64,000 nt of DNA, taken from Stigonema ocellatum SAG 48.90 = DSM 106950 (lineage in GTDB: Bacteria; Cyanobacteriota; Cyanobacteriia; Cyanobacteriales; Nostocaceae). The stretch covers positions 85,789 through 149,788 of the forward strand of contig JADQBA010000004.1 in assembly GCA_016903675.1 (NCBI GenBank), in the 5' to 3' direction. A program made the position numbers and the translations under genes. Positions 52,460-62,219 of the stretch are shown in pieces. The notes under the pieces are model-generated. The model did no database searches and had not been told where the DNA came from. It worked only from the letters and a program-made list of their open reading frames with translations. How positions within the stretch are numbered: the stretch's first letter is position 1; the number at the start of each line of letters is the position of its first letter.

Positions 52460-52660
52460 ATCTTGCAAATCTAAGTATAAACCACAAATAACCAAATAAG
52501 GAGTCAGAAAATTTACATTGATTTTAAAACTCATTCAGTCCTCTTTTAGAGGACTTATACTATTAGCCTGGGACTTCAAGTCCCAGGCGGATGTGGGCGC
52601 AGTCAGAAATCCATTAAATACTGAGTTATTTTTTGATTTACTTCCAGGCTGGTGCAAGAT
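52460..52660. repeat. ~201-bp MITE-like element, copy 2 (ATCTTGCA ends)
   Basis: Same architecture as 2296-2497: CCTCTTTTAGAGG hairpin, then CCTGGGACTTCAAGTCCCAGG, then GCTGGTGCAAGAT. Confidence 0.75.
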
Positions 52661-52714
52661 GTGAATATAGGAATCATAAATGATTTATGAAAAATTTTAA
52701 GTACTGTAGGTGGG

Positions 52715-53536
52715 CTAATGACGCTGAAAACGTAGTGCGTCAATTGATTGAGCTGTGAGGAAGATGCCTAAAATAATGTAACTGCTAAAGAAAATCAACG
52801 ACATGGTATCAAAAATCCCTTGAAGCAGGGTGTTGTAATGTTTTAGCAACGATAGATAACCCAAAGCTTCTCCCACCGGACCACTCATATTTTTGGCAAT
52901 TAAATCAAGGAATAACAGAAATAAAATTACTGCGAAGGTGAGGACAGCAGAGAGGATTGTACTGTCTGTCAGGGAAGAAATGAACATTCCTAAGGACAAA
53001 ATTGCCGCTGCTAGCAAAATTAATGCCAAATGACCCAGTAAGGGGATTGTTGGCGACATTGGTGGACTTGATGCACTCAAAGCGATCGCCTCAAATCCTA
53101 ACAAGGGAACCACCATCGTTATGAAAAACGTTAGCACTCCTAATAATTTACCTACAGCTACCGCCCAGTTTGTGACTGGGGATGTGGCTAACAGTTCCAA
53201 AGTGCCACGCTTACGTTCTTCTGCATACAGTCCCATGGAGAGAATTGGCAGCACAAACAACAACAGCCACCCGATGCGATCTAAAAATGCCCTCAAAAAT
53301 TCGTAGGACACATCTATGGGTGCCATTGGCAACCCCTGTTGTCTTTGGAAGTCTTCTGCTGCATTGATTGTCTGAATCACACCGACATCGGGCGGTCCGA
53401 GTAAAATCAACACAAAGAATAACCCAGCCAACAGCCAAAAAACGCTGGCAATGGCATAAGCCAACGGCGATACAAAATAGCTCTGTAACTCTCGGCGATA
53501 AATGGCAATAATATTACTAAATATAATAATACCCAT
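52715..53536 (-). CDS. ABC-2 type transporter permease (GldF-like)
   Basis: 273 aa with six predicted membrane segments and the YRRELQSYFVSPLAYAIA start typical of GldF permeases; RKRGTLELLATSPVTNW is the conserved cytoplasmic coupling segment. The stop-start junction with the ATPase gene is 0 nt (53536/53537), so the two form an operon. It should pair with the upstream ATPase and the GldG-like protein. Substrate unknown; gliding-related in Bacteroidetes, general export in others. Confidence 0.92.
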   Translation of the reverse strand: MGIIIFSNIIAIYRRELQSYFVSPLAYAIASVFWLLAGLFFVLILLGPPDVGVIQTINAAEDFQRQQGLPMAPIDVSYEFLRAFLDRIGWLLLFVLPILSMGLYAEERKRGTLELLATSPVTNWAVAVGKLLGVLTFFITMVVPLLGFEAIALSASSPPMSPTIPLLGHLALILLAAAILSLGMFISSLTDSTILSAVLTFAVILFLLFLDLIAKNMSGPVGEALGYLSLLKHYNTLLQGIFDTMSLIFFSSYIILGIFLTAQSIDALRFQRH

Positions 53537-54550
53537 TTATGCGTCACCTTCTTCTTTAGCTGTGGCTGTTTCTGTTGAAGTCTCCAAATTTTTTTCTTCC
53601 GTCGTCAGTTGTAAGAATACATCTTCCAAGGTAGCGCTCACACGTTGCATTTGGTGTACACCGAATCCTGCACGCACCAAAGCCGCGACTATATCTTGTC
53701 CTAGTTCCGTTCCCGGTTGCGATATCACCCGCAGGTAAGTATGGTTTTCTTCAGAGGGGGTGTGTCCATGTATACCCGCAGTAGAAATTGATTCTACCAG
53801 ACCCACACCCGGTAATTTGGCAAGTACCTGTTTGGCTAAGGCAGTATTTCCCGAAATTTCTATTTCATATCCAGAACCACCTGTCAACTGTGCCATGAGG
53901 TTTTCTGGTGTATTTATTGCTACTAATTTGCCGCTGTTGATGATGACCACTCGGCTACAGACCATGCTCACCTCTGGCAAAATGTGGGTAGAAAGAATAA
54001 TTGTGTGGTTTCCTGCAAGGCTTTTAATTAAATTTCGCACCTCGATGATTTGTCGGGGATCAAGTCCGATGGTGGGTTCGTCGAGAATTATAGCTGGTGG
54101 ATCGTGGACTATGGCTTGGGCGATGCCAACTCTTTGACGGTATCCCTTAGAGAGTTTGCGAATAATCACGCCTCGCTTGTCTTGTATATTGCAGCGTTCC
54201 ATAGCATATTTGACTTTCGTTGCGCGATCGCCTGCTGGGACTCCCTTAATCCGCGCCACAAAATACAAAAATCCCTCAACGGTCATTTCTGGATATAAAG
54301 GCGGTGTTTCCGGTAAATAGCCAATCCTTTGCCTCACAGAGAGAGAATTTTTATGGACATCGAAGCCAGCGATGCGGGCTGTCCCACTCGTCGCCGGTAA
54401 ATAACCAGCTAAAATCCGCATGGTTGTGGTTTTGCCAGCGCCATTCGGTCCCAAAAACCCTAAAATTTCTCCTTGTTCTACGTTAAATGTGACATCGGTA
54501 ATAGCTGGAGTAGCGCCGTAAGTTTTACTCAGATGTTCAACTTCAATCAT
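53537..54550 (-). CDS. ABC transporter ATP-binding protein (GldA/NatA-like)
   Basis: 337 aa. Walker A GPNGAGKTT (about 35-43), Q-loop LPETPPLYPEMTV, signature LSKGYRQRVGIAQA, Walker B AIILDEPTIGLDP, H-loop STHILPE. A C-terminal extension (about 220-337) ends in an acidic/Thr tail (LETSTETATAKEEGDA). It energises the permease encoded immediately downstream. Orientation is divergent from the MASE1 histidine kinase, with 148 nt between. Confidence 0.94.
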   Translation of the reverse strand: MIEVEHLSKTYGATPAITDVTFNVEQGEILGFLGPNGAGKTTTMRILAGYLPATSGTARIAGFDVHKNSLSVRQRIGYLPETPPLYPEMTVEGFLYFVARIKGVPAGDRATKVKYAMERCNIQDKRGVIIRKLSKGYRQRVGIAQAIVHDPPAIILDEPTIGLDPRQIIEVRNLIKSLAGNHTIILSTHILPEVSMVCSRVVIINSGKLVAINTPENLMAQLTGGSGYEIEISGNTALAKQVLAKLPGVGLVESISTAGIHGHTPSEENHTYLRVISQPGTELGQDIVAALVRAGFGVHQMQRVSATLEDVFLQLTTEEKNLETSTETATAKEEGDA

Positions 54551-54698
54551 GCGCTTGTGTGATTGATTGGTTACGACAATATTACAGCTATTTTCTGGAT
54601 AATTTTGTAACCTATTTTCATGGCTGCTTTATGTTCCGACCTTAAGGGGGCATTCTATGTTTAGAAAGCAACCTTGATATCAAGCAGCTACTAAACGG

Positions 54699-56726
54699 AT
54701 GATTCAACAAAAATCCCGTATATTCCCTCATGCCCTAAGACAAATCGGTGGTACCGTTGTTTTGGCGATCGCCTACTATGAAATCGCTGAAATTTCACGT
54801 CATCTTGCCTCCACACCTCAGAATGTGACTCCAGTTTGGCCCCCGGATGGAATTGCTGCTGGGGCTGTTCTGTTGTTTGGTAACTGGATCGGGTTCGGTA
54901 TTTTGCTGGGTTCATTTCTCGCCAACTTCTGGGCGTTCGGAGATCCAACAAGTTTCTTATCCCTGGTGATTTCAACGCTGCCAGTTCTGGGAATTGCCAC
55001 CGGAACAACCTTGGGGACTATGTTGGGTGCTTTCCTGCTGCGAAAAACTACCAACCTTCGCTATCCCTTAGAACGTGTCACCGACGTGTTCAAATTTTTG
55101 ATCTTAACCGGCATGGTGGGGCCTTTAATCAATGCAACTGTTGGAGTGACTTGCTTGGCGTTGAGTGGTAAAGTTCCCTGGACAGCGTATGGGACAGTTT
55201 GGTTTACCTGGTGGATTTCTAATGTTTCGGGAATTTTTATCGTCACCCCGATTCTGCTTAGTTGGGGGCAATTCATTCAAAAAAAACCACATCCAATCAG
55301 GCAATGGTTATCTCTCAGTTTAAGGTCAGAGGATTATGAAAATCTCTCTCATATTCCACACTCCTTAGCAAATTCACGCTGTTTAAGATTTTGGTTAATG
55401 GTAGTTGAGCCAGTTATGCTGATGGGGTTGGTCATTTTCATCGGCAAAGTTGCTTTTGGTAAGGGATATCACCTGGAGTATATGTTGATTCCGATGTTGA
55501 TCTGGTCTGCCTTTCGACTGGGGCAACCGGGTGCAACGCTGTTAACTTTTATTGTAGCTGCGATCGCTGTGATCGCAACCGTCAATGGCAAAGGTGGTTT
55601 TGTGACTGAGGATCTCAACCAATCTTTGATCCAACTGCAATCGTTTATTGGCGTGATTACACTCACCATTCTTGTGCTGACAGCGACGATCGCAGAACGA
55701 ACACAAGCACAAACCAAGCTGCGTTTAGCTTTTGCCGAATTAGCCAGAACCAATGAAACTCTGGAAGTTCGAGTTCAGCAGAGAACTGAAGAATTGAATG
55801 AAAAGAATACGACTCTGAAGCAAACCCTACAAACGCTTAAACAGACTCAATTACAGATGCTTCACAGTGAAAAAATGTCTGCCTTGGGACAGATGGTGGC
55901 AGGGGTTGCGCATGAAATCAATAACCCGGTTAATTTCATTGATGGCAACTTAATTTATGTTTCTGAGTATATCCAAGGTCTGCTGAGAGCATTGCAAGCT
56001 TACGAACAGCACTATCCAAATCCACCTATTGCCCTGCAAGCAGAATTGGATAAACTTGAACTGGACTTTTTACGGTCAGATCTGACCAACATTCTTCAGT
56101 CCATGAGAATTGGTACCGAGCGCATCTGTGATATTGTATTATCGCTGCGGAACTTCTCGCGCTTGGATGAAGCAGAATGGAAAGCGGTAGACATTCATCA
56201 AGGGATTGATAGTACCTTGATGATTTTACAACATCGATTGCAAGGGACAGCCGATCGCCCTGAGATCCAGGTTATTAAAGAGTATGGTCAGTTACCACCA
56301 TGTTTATGTGATGCTGGCTCCCTTAATCAAGTGTTTATGAATCTTTTGAGCAATGCTGTTGATGCATTAGAAGAATCTAATCAGGGGCGTTCGTTCCAAG
56401 ACATTTCAGCCAACCCCAATACCATCTCGATTCAGACTCGTCAAATCGATACAAACCAAGTGATGATTATGATTTCTGACAATGGAATAGGCATTCCAGA
56501 AGAGATTTGCTCTAAACTATTTGATCCTTTCTTCACCACCAAGCCCGTTGGCAAAGGCACTGGCTTGGGTTTGTTTATCAGCTATCAAATTGTGACCCAG
56601 AAGCATGGCGGTAATCTTTGGTGTGAGTCCACACTGGGGCAAGGCACAAAGTTTGTGATTGAGATTCCTGTAAAATCTCGTGGTTTTGAGCAAGTAAAGA
56701 GCAGGGTTCCGGATTCTGGGGCGTGA
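54699..56726 (+). CDS. MASE1-type membrane sensor histidine kinase
   Basis: 675 aa. N-terminal MASE1 sensory domain with ~8-9 membrane segments (about 15-340; hallmark VTPVWPPDGIAAGAVLLFG). A coiled coil follows (RVQQRTEELNEKNTTLKQTL), then HisKA with phospho-acceptor His in VAGVAHEINNPVNF (about residue 405). The ATPase domain has N box FMNLLSNAVDAL, G1 MISDNGIGIPEE and G2 GKGTGLGLFISYQI. It senses an unknown membrane-associated cue and phosphorylates a partner regulator not encoded next door. GIGTERI-type HisKA insert (IGTERICDIVLSLRNFSR) is common in cyanobacterial kinases. Confidence 0.94.
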   Translation: MIQQKSRIFPHALRQIGGTVVLAIAYYEIAEISRHLASTPQNVTPVWPPDGIAAGAVLLFGNWIGFGILLGSFLANFWAFGDPTSFLSLVISTLPVLGIATGTTLGTMLGAFLLRKTTNLRYPLERVTDVFKFLILTGMVGPLINATVGVTCLALSGKVPWTAYGTVWFTWWISNVSGIFIVTPILLSWGQFIQKKPHPIRQWLSLSLRSEDYENLSHIPHSLANSRCLRFWLMVVEPVMLMGLVIFIGKVAFGKGYHLEYMLIPMLIWSAFRLGQPGATLLTFIVAAIAVIATVNGKGGFVTEDLNQSLIQLQSFIGVITLTILVLTATIAERTQAQTKLRLAFAELARTNETLEVRVQQRTEELNEKNTTLKQTLQTLKQTQLQMLHSEKMSALGQMVAGVAHEINNPVNFIDGNLIYVSEYIQGLLRALQAYEQHYPNPPIALQAELDKLELDFLRSDLTNILQSMRIGTERICDIVLSLRNFSRLDEAEWKAVDIHQGIDSTLMILQHRLQGTADRPEIQVIKEYGQLPPCLCDAGSLNQVFMNLLSNAVDALEESNQGRSFQDISANPNTISIQTRQIDTNQVMIMISDNGIGIPEEICSKLFDPFFTTKPVGKGTGLGLFISYQIVTQKHGGNLWCESTLGQGTKFVIEIPVKSRGFEQVKSRVPDSGA

Positions 56727-56853
56727 TATTTTTGTTACAAAAGCATAATTTTATCCCAACGGTTGTTCAAAGGCGTGGGTTATAACTCGACAGTTACAAG
56801 TAGAGTTATTAATTAAGATTGTCATAATTTAAACATTTGCCTCTGAACAACCA

Positions 56854-58938
56854 ATGGTCAACTCTACCTTAGTTGCGACACTCTATGTCAATCCTGTGGT
56901 GGGAAATGATGCTAACACTGGGTCCCCGTTAGACCCCTATAAAACCCTCACCCGTGCCTTAAGAGGAACCACCACCACAGCCACAATTATTCAGCTAGCA
57001 TCTGGAACTTATAGCACTGCTAGCGGTGAGGTATTTCCGCTGGTGATTCCAGCAGGGGTGATGGTGGTGGGTAATGAAGCTACCAAAGGTGAAGGTCTGG
57101 TGATTTCTGGTAGCGGTGAGTATCAGAGCCAAAGTTTTGGTGTGCAAAATATTACATTGTTATTACTAAGTGATGCCCAACTGATGGGTGTGACTGTTAC
57201 CAATGCAACGGCAAAAGGTACTGGTGTCTGGATTGAATCCACAGCACCGATTTTGGCTAACAATACTTTTATTAACTGTGGTCGGGAAGGTGTTTTTGTC
57301 ACTGGTACTGCCAAACCAGCAATTGTGGACAATATGTTTGTGCAAAATAGTGCTGGAGGGTTGGTAATGGCACGTAATAGCAAAGGGGAAGTGCTACGGA
57401 ATGTTTGGCACAAAAATGCTTTGGGTATAGCAATTAGTGACTTTGCCGCTCCAATGGTAGCAAATAACAAACTATCAGAAAACCGCATAGCGATCGCTCT
57501 CTCACGAGACGCACGACCTGTTTTGCGTAATAATATTATCCAAAAAAATACCCAAGGCGGTTTGTTGATTAACGGTAACGCCCTCCCTGACCTCGGCAGC
57601 ACTCTTGAAAGCGCTGGTAACATTTTTCGCGACAACCAACAATTTGATGTTAAAAATGATACTCTAAATAGAGTCGTTTCATCAGGTAATGACTTGAATA
57701 TTAGGCAGGTCTTGGGTTTGGTAGAGTTGATTGCTGTCACACAAGACACTCCAAACCTGATATCGGTTCGTTCTAGTTTTTCAGATTTGACTGGGCATTG
57801 GGCAACGGATTTTGTGGAAGCATTGCTGAAAAAAGGGTTAATCAGCGGCTTTGGCCATGACACCTTTGCGCCTGAAGCCCCCATGACTCGCGCTGAATAT
57901 GCTGCTGTAATTGCGTCAGTTTTTAAATTACCTCCCGGCAATCAAACACCAGACCCTTGGGCAGCATCACCCATTGACCGTGCCACTAGTATAGGTTTTC
58001 TGAGCGGATTTTCAGATGGGACGTTTCGAGCAGGGCAAAATTTAACAAAAATTGAGGCAATTGTCTCTATGGTGAATGGATTAAAACTGAGTGGGGGCAA
58101 TCCGAATGTTTTGACAGTGTACTGCGATCGCGCCCAAATTCCCAGTTACGCCACCAACGCAGTAGCCGTTGCCACAGAAAAAATGCTAGTTGTCAACTAC
58201 CCGCAAACAGAAAAATTAGAACCACTGAGGGATATAACTCGCGCCGAAGTGGCGGTATTAATTTATCAGGCATTGGTGGTTAGCGGCAAAGAAAAGCCAA
58301 TTGTCTGTCCTTACATAGTCAACAGTAATTTTGATGTTCCCGGATTCACCGACCTGATGGGACACTGGGCAGAACCATTTATCCGAGGATTAGTAAGCAT
58401 GAACTTAACTCGCGGTTTTGCCGATGGCAGCTACCAGCCAAATAAACCGGTGACTCGCGCCCAGTACGCAGCTTTAGTGGCATCTGCTTTTAACAAGACT
58501 GCCAAACGCCCAGCACCTGATTTTATCGATGTACCAAAGGATTATTGGGCTTATAGCGCGATCAAAATGGCGGCGCAAAGCGGTTTTGTAGGCGGAAAAA
58601 GTGATGGCACCTTCCGTCCTGAACAAAATGTACTCAGGGTACAAGTACTTGTATCCTTAGTTAATGGGCTTGCCCTGCCTGCTGCTCATCCCAATGCCGT
58701 ACTCAGCTACAGTGACTGTCATACCATCCCCGATTCTGTCCGCAAAGCAGTGGCTACTGCTACACAACAAAGAATTGTTGTTAATTACCCAGACCCCAAG
58801 CAAATCGAGCCTGATCGAGAAGCAACACGAGGGGAAGTAGCTGCTATGGTTTATCAGGCGTTAGTGGCGACGGGGCAAACGCCTGCAATTAGTTCTCCCT
58901 ACGTTGTTTTTCCTTTTACCACTAAAAATGTATATTGA
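56854..58938 (+). CDS. DUF1565/beta-helix protein with two S-layer-homology triplets
   Basis: 694 aa. Residues ~1-290 form a right-handed beta-helix of the DUF1565/pectate-lyase type (LYVNPVVGNDANTGSPLDPY start; repeated GVFVTGTAKPAIVDN). Then six SLH modules in two similar triplets: SDLTGHWATDFVEALLKKG with ITRAEVAVLIYQAL, and TDLMGHWAEPFIRGLVSM with TRGEVAAMVYQAL. SLH modules bind cell-wall polymer, so this is likely cell-surface anchored, though no classical signal peptide is visible at the N terminus. The doubled triplet points to internal duplication. Function of the helix domain unknown. Confidence 0.9.
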   Translation: MVNSTLVATLYVNPVVGNDANTGSPLDPYKTLTRALRGTTTTATIIQLASGTYSTASGEVFPLVIPAGVMVVGNEATKGEGLVISGSGEYQSQSFGVQNITLLLLSDAQLMGVTVTNATAKGTGVWIESTAPILANNTFINCGREGVFVTGTAKPAIVDNMFVQNSAGGLVMARNSKGEVLRNVWHKNALGIAISDFAAPMVANNKLSENRIAIALSRDARPVLRNNIIQKNTQGGLLINGNALPDLGSTLESAGNIFRDNQQFDVKNDTLNRVVSSGNDLNIRQVLGLVELIAVTQDTPNLISVRSSFSDLTGHWATDFVEALLKKGLISGFGHDTFAPEAPMTRAEYAAVIASVFKLPPGNQTPDPWAASPIDRATSIGFLSGFSDGTFRAGQNLTKIEAIVSMVNGLKLSGGNPNVLTVYCDRAQIPSYATNAVAVATEKMLVVNYPQTEKLEPLRDITRAEVAVLIYQALVVSGKEKPIVCPYIVNSNFDVPGFTDLMGHWAEPFIRGLVSMNLTRGFADGSYQPNKPVTRAQYAALVASAFNKTAKRPAPDFIDVPKDYWAYSAIKMAAQSGFVGGKSDGTFRPEQNVLRVQVLVSLVNGLALPAAHPNAVLSYSDCHTIPDSVRKAVATATQQRIVVNYPDPKQIEPDREATRGEVAAMVYQALVATGQTPAISSPYVVFPFTTKNVY

Positions 58939-58983
58939 AAACCGTAAAAAAAACAAACTGTAACTGAAAGCACGGTAGGCTAT

Positions 58984-59784
58984 ATGGGATGGGAGCAGAA
59001 TTTATGCTTATTGCCTGAAGCCGAAAGCCCAATGTTCACACCAGTTCCCAACACCTCCGCCGACTTGGCAAGAGCTTTATTAACTCACTATAGCTTCGAC
59101 TTGAGTGGCTATAGTGCTATTGAGCTAGTTGACATTTGGCAAAAGCAATACACGGTAGGTTGGTTACATCTTGCAGTGATTGAAGCACTGTATCAAGGTC
59201 GCTATAAAGCGATTTCAGTGCAGCAAATCTTAGCTTTTTGGCATAGGCGAGGGCAGGCTATTTTTCATTTCAACATTGAATTTGAGCGCCTGATTTGTAG
59301 TAAGTTTCCAGAAAACTTAACTGCACAACCAGCGCCTACTCTACCTCCTGTGAGGAAAAATACCACTCTCCAGGAACAGAGAAACTATAAATCATTACCA
59401 CCTGCAAACCCCCCTCCTGACAACTCACGTACGACTTGGGTGAATGAGGAAAACAAGGGACTCAGCGCCGAGGAAACCCAGACAAGGGAAAGTCGGGGTT
59501 CCTATAAAGTGGACAGGGGAGAAAATGTGTCTCAGTCTCTCAGCATCTGGACATCTCTCCAAAATAGATCACAGCGTCAAGCGCTTCCTGGGTCTTCCCA
59601 ATCACCAATCCCTAACAAAGGGGCAAAACTTCTCCCCCCAGCTACCAATCATCCTCCCATTGACCAATTTACTCCAGAAACAAGCGATCCCTCAGATTCC
59701 TTCACATCAAAACTCAAAGCCATGTCTCACGACAAGCCGCGCCGCAACTATGTCCAAGAAGAACCCAATGAAAATAATTCGTAA
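58984..59784 (+). CDS. Hypothetical protein with ordered N terminus and disordered tail
   Basis: 266 aa; an in-frame ATG at 59032 (FTPVPNTSADLARALL) is an alternative start. Residues ~20-115 are ordered and helical (LVDIWQKQYTVGWLHLAVIE, ISVQQILAFWHRRGQAIFHF). The remaining ~150 residues are Pro/Ser/Thr/Asn-rich and charged, probably disordered. It starts 45 nt after the SLH protein gene, possibly in the same transcript. The last bases abut an AATTCG STRR. I do not recognise a family. Confidence 0.75.
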   Translation: MGWEQNLCLLPEAESPMFTPVPNTSADLARALLTHYSFDLSGYSAIELVDIWQKQYTVGWLHLAVIEALYQGRYKAISVQQILAFWHRRGQAIFHFNIEFERLICSKFPENLTAQPAPTLPPVRKNTTLQEQRNYKSLPPANPPPDNSRTTWVNEENKGLSAEETQTRESRGSYKVDRGENVSQSLSIWTSLQNRSQRQALPGSSQSPIPNKGAKLLPPATNHPPIDQFTPETSDPSDSFTSKLKAMSHDKPRRNYVQEEPNENNS

Positions 59785-59901
59785 TTCGTAAGCTCTATTG
59801 AAAAACTGCATAAGTTGATTTTACTGGTAGCTATTAAAAATCACTCATGTTGCATTTTTAGGACACACATTGAACCCTTTTACAGGAAAGGAGGTCTAAA
59901 T

Positions 59902-60027
59902 ATATAGCAATCCTATTTGAGTTGTAAACAAATCATGCTTTCTCTGTTAACTGTTAACGGTTGACAGTCAACAGTCAACAGTCAACAGTCTTAACGAAGT
60001 GTTTACAAATCATTTAGGACTGCTATA
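59902..60027. repeat. TAGCAATCC hairpin repeat; gap 59785-60290
   Basis: ATATAGCAATCCTATTTGAG opens and AATCATTTAGGACTGCTATA closes, with GGTTGACAGTCAACAGTCAA heptamers inside. Rest of the gap has no gene seen. Confidence 0.75.
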
Positions 60028-60290
60028 GAGAATCCATTGATTTGTCAGAGGTGGCTATCCGCGAAACCATAAATCCCCAGGGAATGAGCTTGGGGACTAT
60101 AGTGTTTCAAAGCTTCGTTCATGTAATGATGTTCAAGCTTCTCCCTCATGGTGAAGTTGTCCGGATCTCTTAAGCGCGGATTTACTAACACTAACACCAG
60201 TCAAAATATATCTATCTACCAGCATAACTGGATCTGGATAGAGCAGTTCAACCCTAAAAACGTAGTTTTACTTCAGAGGAGTTCAAAGTT

Positions 60291-60572
60291 ATGTATCAAC
60301 CGATAAGAGTTAGGGGATGGCGAAACTATTCTTCTTCCTCAGTTCACGAAGGGAAAAATTGGTCAGAGGAGGTTCCCCAATCAAGAGACACTCCTCCCCA
60401 AGCAAGTCGAGTACTACTATGGTTGAGGAGGAGTGACGGGTTTGTAGAAATTCTTTCTGTAATTACAAGCTTCTTAGTTGCTACATTATTGACTTTTTCT
60501 ATTCTACCTCAAGTTAAAGGCAGTGTAGCTTCAAAGTCACCAGAAATGCATCAGTACATCAGACTGGATTAA
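60291..60572 (+). CDS. Small hypothetical protein with C-terminal membrane segment
   Basis: 93 aa with a good ribosome site (AGAGGAG about 10 nt before ATG). The N-terminal half is polar (SSSSVHEGKNW); one membrane segment lies at about 52-73 (VEILSVITSFLVATLLTFSI), with a short C-terminal tail. Single-pass membrane protein of unknown role. The 60573-60857 gap contains ATTACGAATTACG repeats flanking a GGTCTTCGTAGCG...CGAACGAGC stretch (60645-60735). Confidence 0.6.
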   Translation: MYQPIRVRGWRNYSSSSVHEGKNWSEEVPQSRDTPPQASRVLLWLRRSDGFVEILSVITSFLVATLLTFSILPQVKGSVASKSPEMHQYIRLD

Positions 60573-60857
60573 TCACCAACCTAGTACATGACGGCGGAAA
60601 TATTCAACCCATTCCAAATCAATGAAACCCTTGCGATGTAGGAATTACGAATTACGGTCTTCGTAGCGAAGCGCGAGTCATCTCCCAAGGGGAGACGCCA
60701 AGGGCGAACGAGCGTCATTACGAATTACGAATTAGCAAGAGCGGTACTAGGGCGATGAGATAAGTTTATCCCAGCAATTTGGCGGTGTTTTGTTGCTGTT
60801 CTATGAATAATGGGCAGACCAAATCCTATCCTTAAAAGCTGGGCTAGCTGTTCATCG

Positions 60858-61961
60858 CTATGTGAGCCAGTGAGCAAATTCTGTGGTGAAGCGATCGCTC
60901 AATATTGCTTCTCGGATTTTTTGAGTAAAGCGAATGAGTTCGGTAATATTGTGAATGCTCAACAAAGTGTAAGCCAAAATTTCTTGCGATCGTACCAAAT
61001 GAGACAAATAGGCACAGGTGAAGTTTTGACAAGTGTAGCAGGGACAAGTTTCATCCAAGGGTGTAAAATCTTCACGAAACTTAGCATTTTTTAAATTCCA
61101 GCGATCGCCCTGTACCATCGCCGTACCATGTCGTGCCCAGCGAGTAGGAATCACGCAATCAAATAAATCTATACCAGATGCGATGGCAATTGCCATCTCC
61201 CGATAAGTACCTATACCCATCAAATAACGTGGCTTTTCGGGTGGTAGCAGCGGCGCTGTCGCTTGCACAATTTGAGCCATCAGTTCTGGTGGTTCTCCAA
61301 CACTCACACCACCAATGGCATATCCAGGCAGATCGAACTTAGATAACGCAACAGCAGCATGGGAGCGCAAATCTAAATATACACCCCCCTGTACAATGCC
61401 AAACAATGCCTGATCGCTACGTTGATGCGCCGCAATACATCTTTCTAGCCACCGATAAGTGCGTTCTGTTGCTGTTTCCACCTCTTGACGACTAGCTGGG
61501 TAGGGTGGGCACTCATCAAACGCCATGATCACATCCGCCCCCAAAGTATTCTGAATCTCGATAGAGCGCTCTGGTGTTAGATTAATAATTTGACCATCAT
61601 GGGGAGAGCGAAATATGACACCTTCTTCACTAATTTTTCGCATTTCGCTCAAGCTGAAGACCTGAAACCCACCTGAATCAGTAAGCATTGGACCGTTCCA
61701 GCCCATAAACTTGTGCAATCCTCCACCTCCAGCCACAATCGCTTCACCTGGTTGGAGATGCAGATGATAGGTATTGGATAATATCATTTGGGCTCCAGTG
61801 TCCCTAAGTTGGGCTGGAGTCAGGGTTTTGACATTTGCTAAAGTCCCCACTGGCATAAAACGTGGAGTTTCAACCGGACCGTGAGGGGTTAAAAAAACCC
61901 CAGCCCGTGCTTTTGTTTGGCTACAGCAAGCAAGACATTGAAAAGAAAATTTTGCACTCAA
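60858..61961 (-). CDS. tgt: tRNA-guanine transglycosylase (queuine tRNA-ribosyltransferase)
   Basis: 367 aa. Catalytic Asp in MLTDSGGFQVFSL (nucleophile region near 92) and in VIMAFDECPPYP. Zinc-binding Cys set CPCYTCQNFTCAYLSH near residues 305-320, followed by the final H. It swaps guanine-34 for a 7-deazaguanine precursor in tRNAs Asp, Asn, His and Tyr. The upstream 62-nt spacer before a repeat-rich 250-nt stretch (62070-62200) contains AGTCAAAAGTCAAAAGTCAA heptamers. Tgt and cobS lie close together, as is common in Nostocales (family knowledge). Confidence 0.96.
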   Translation of the reverse strand: MSAKFSFQCLACCSQTKARAGVFLTPHGPVETPRFMPVGTLANVKTLTPAQLRDTGAQMILSNTYHLHLQPGEAIVAGGGGLHKFMGWNGPMLTDSGGFQVFSLSEMRKISEEGVIFRSPHDGQIINLTPERSIEIQNTLGADVIMAFDECPPYPASRQEVETATERTYRWLERCIAAHQRSDQALFGIVQGGVYLDLRSHAAVALSKFDLPGYAIGGVSVGEPPELMAQIVQATAPLLPPEKPRYLMGIGTYREMAIAIASGIDLFDCVIPTRWARHGTAMVQGDRWNLKNAKFREDFTPLDETCPCYTCQNFTCAYLSHLVRSQEILAYTLLSIHNITELIRFTQKIREAILSDRFTTEFAHWLT

Positions 61962-62219
61962 GACAGAAGTGGCTAATTGCTAAGGACTAATGGCTAATAG
62001 TAACAATGCTATTAGTAATTAGCAATTACCTGTAGCAATCAGTGCAGGAATTACAAACACCCGCCCCTTTGGGGAAGTCAAAAGTCAAAAGTCAAAAGTC
62101 AAAAGTGTTATAAATTTTGAATGCGTGAATTTTCCTGCAGCGAACTTGTCCCCTTGTCCCCCTTGTCCCCCTTGTTCGGATCTTAAATAGGATTGCTGTA
62201 GCAGCCCGAGTATTGATAT

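Noticed and set aside
57123..57941. 272-aa open frame on the minus strand within the SLH protein gene
   Set aside because: Fully antisense to a strong domain-bearing gene; its translation has no recognisable motif.
60810..61094. 94-aa plus-strand frame
   Set aside because: Antisense to the 3' part of tgt.
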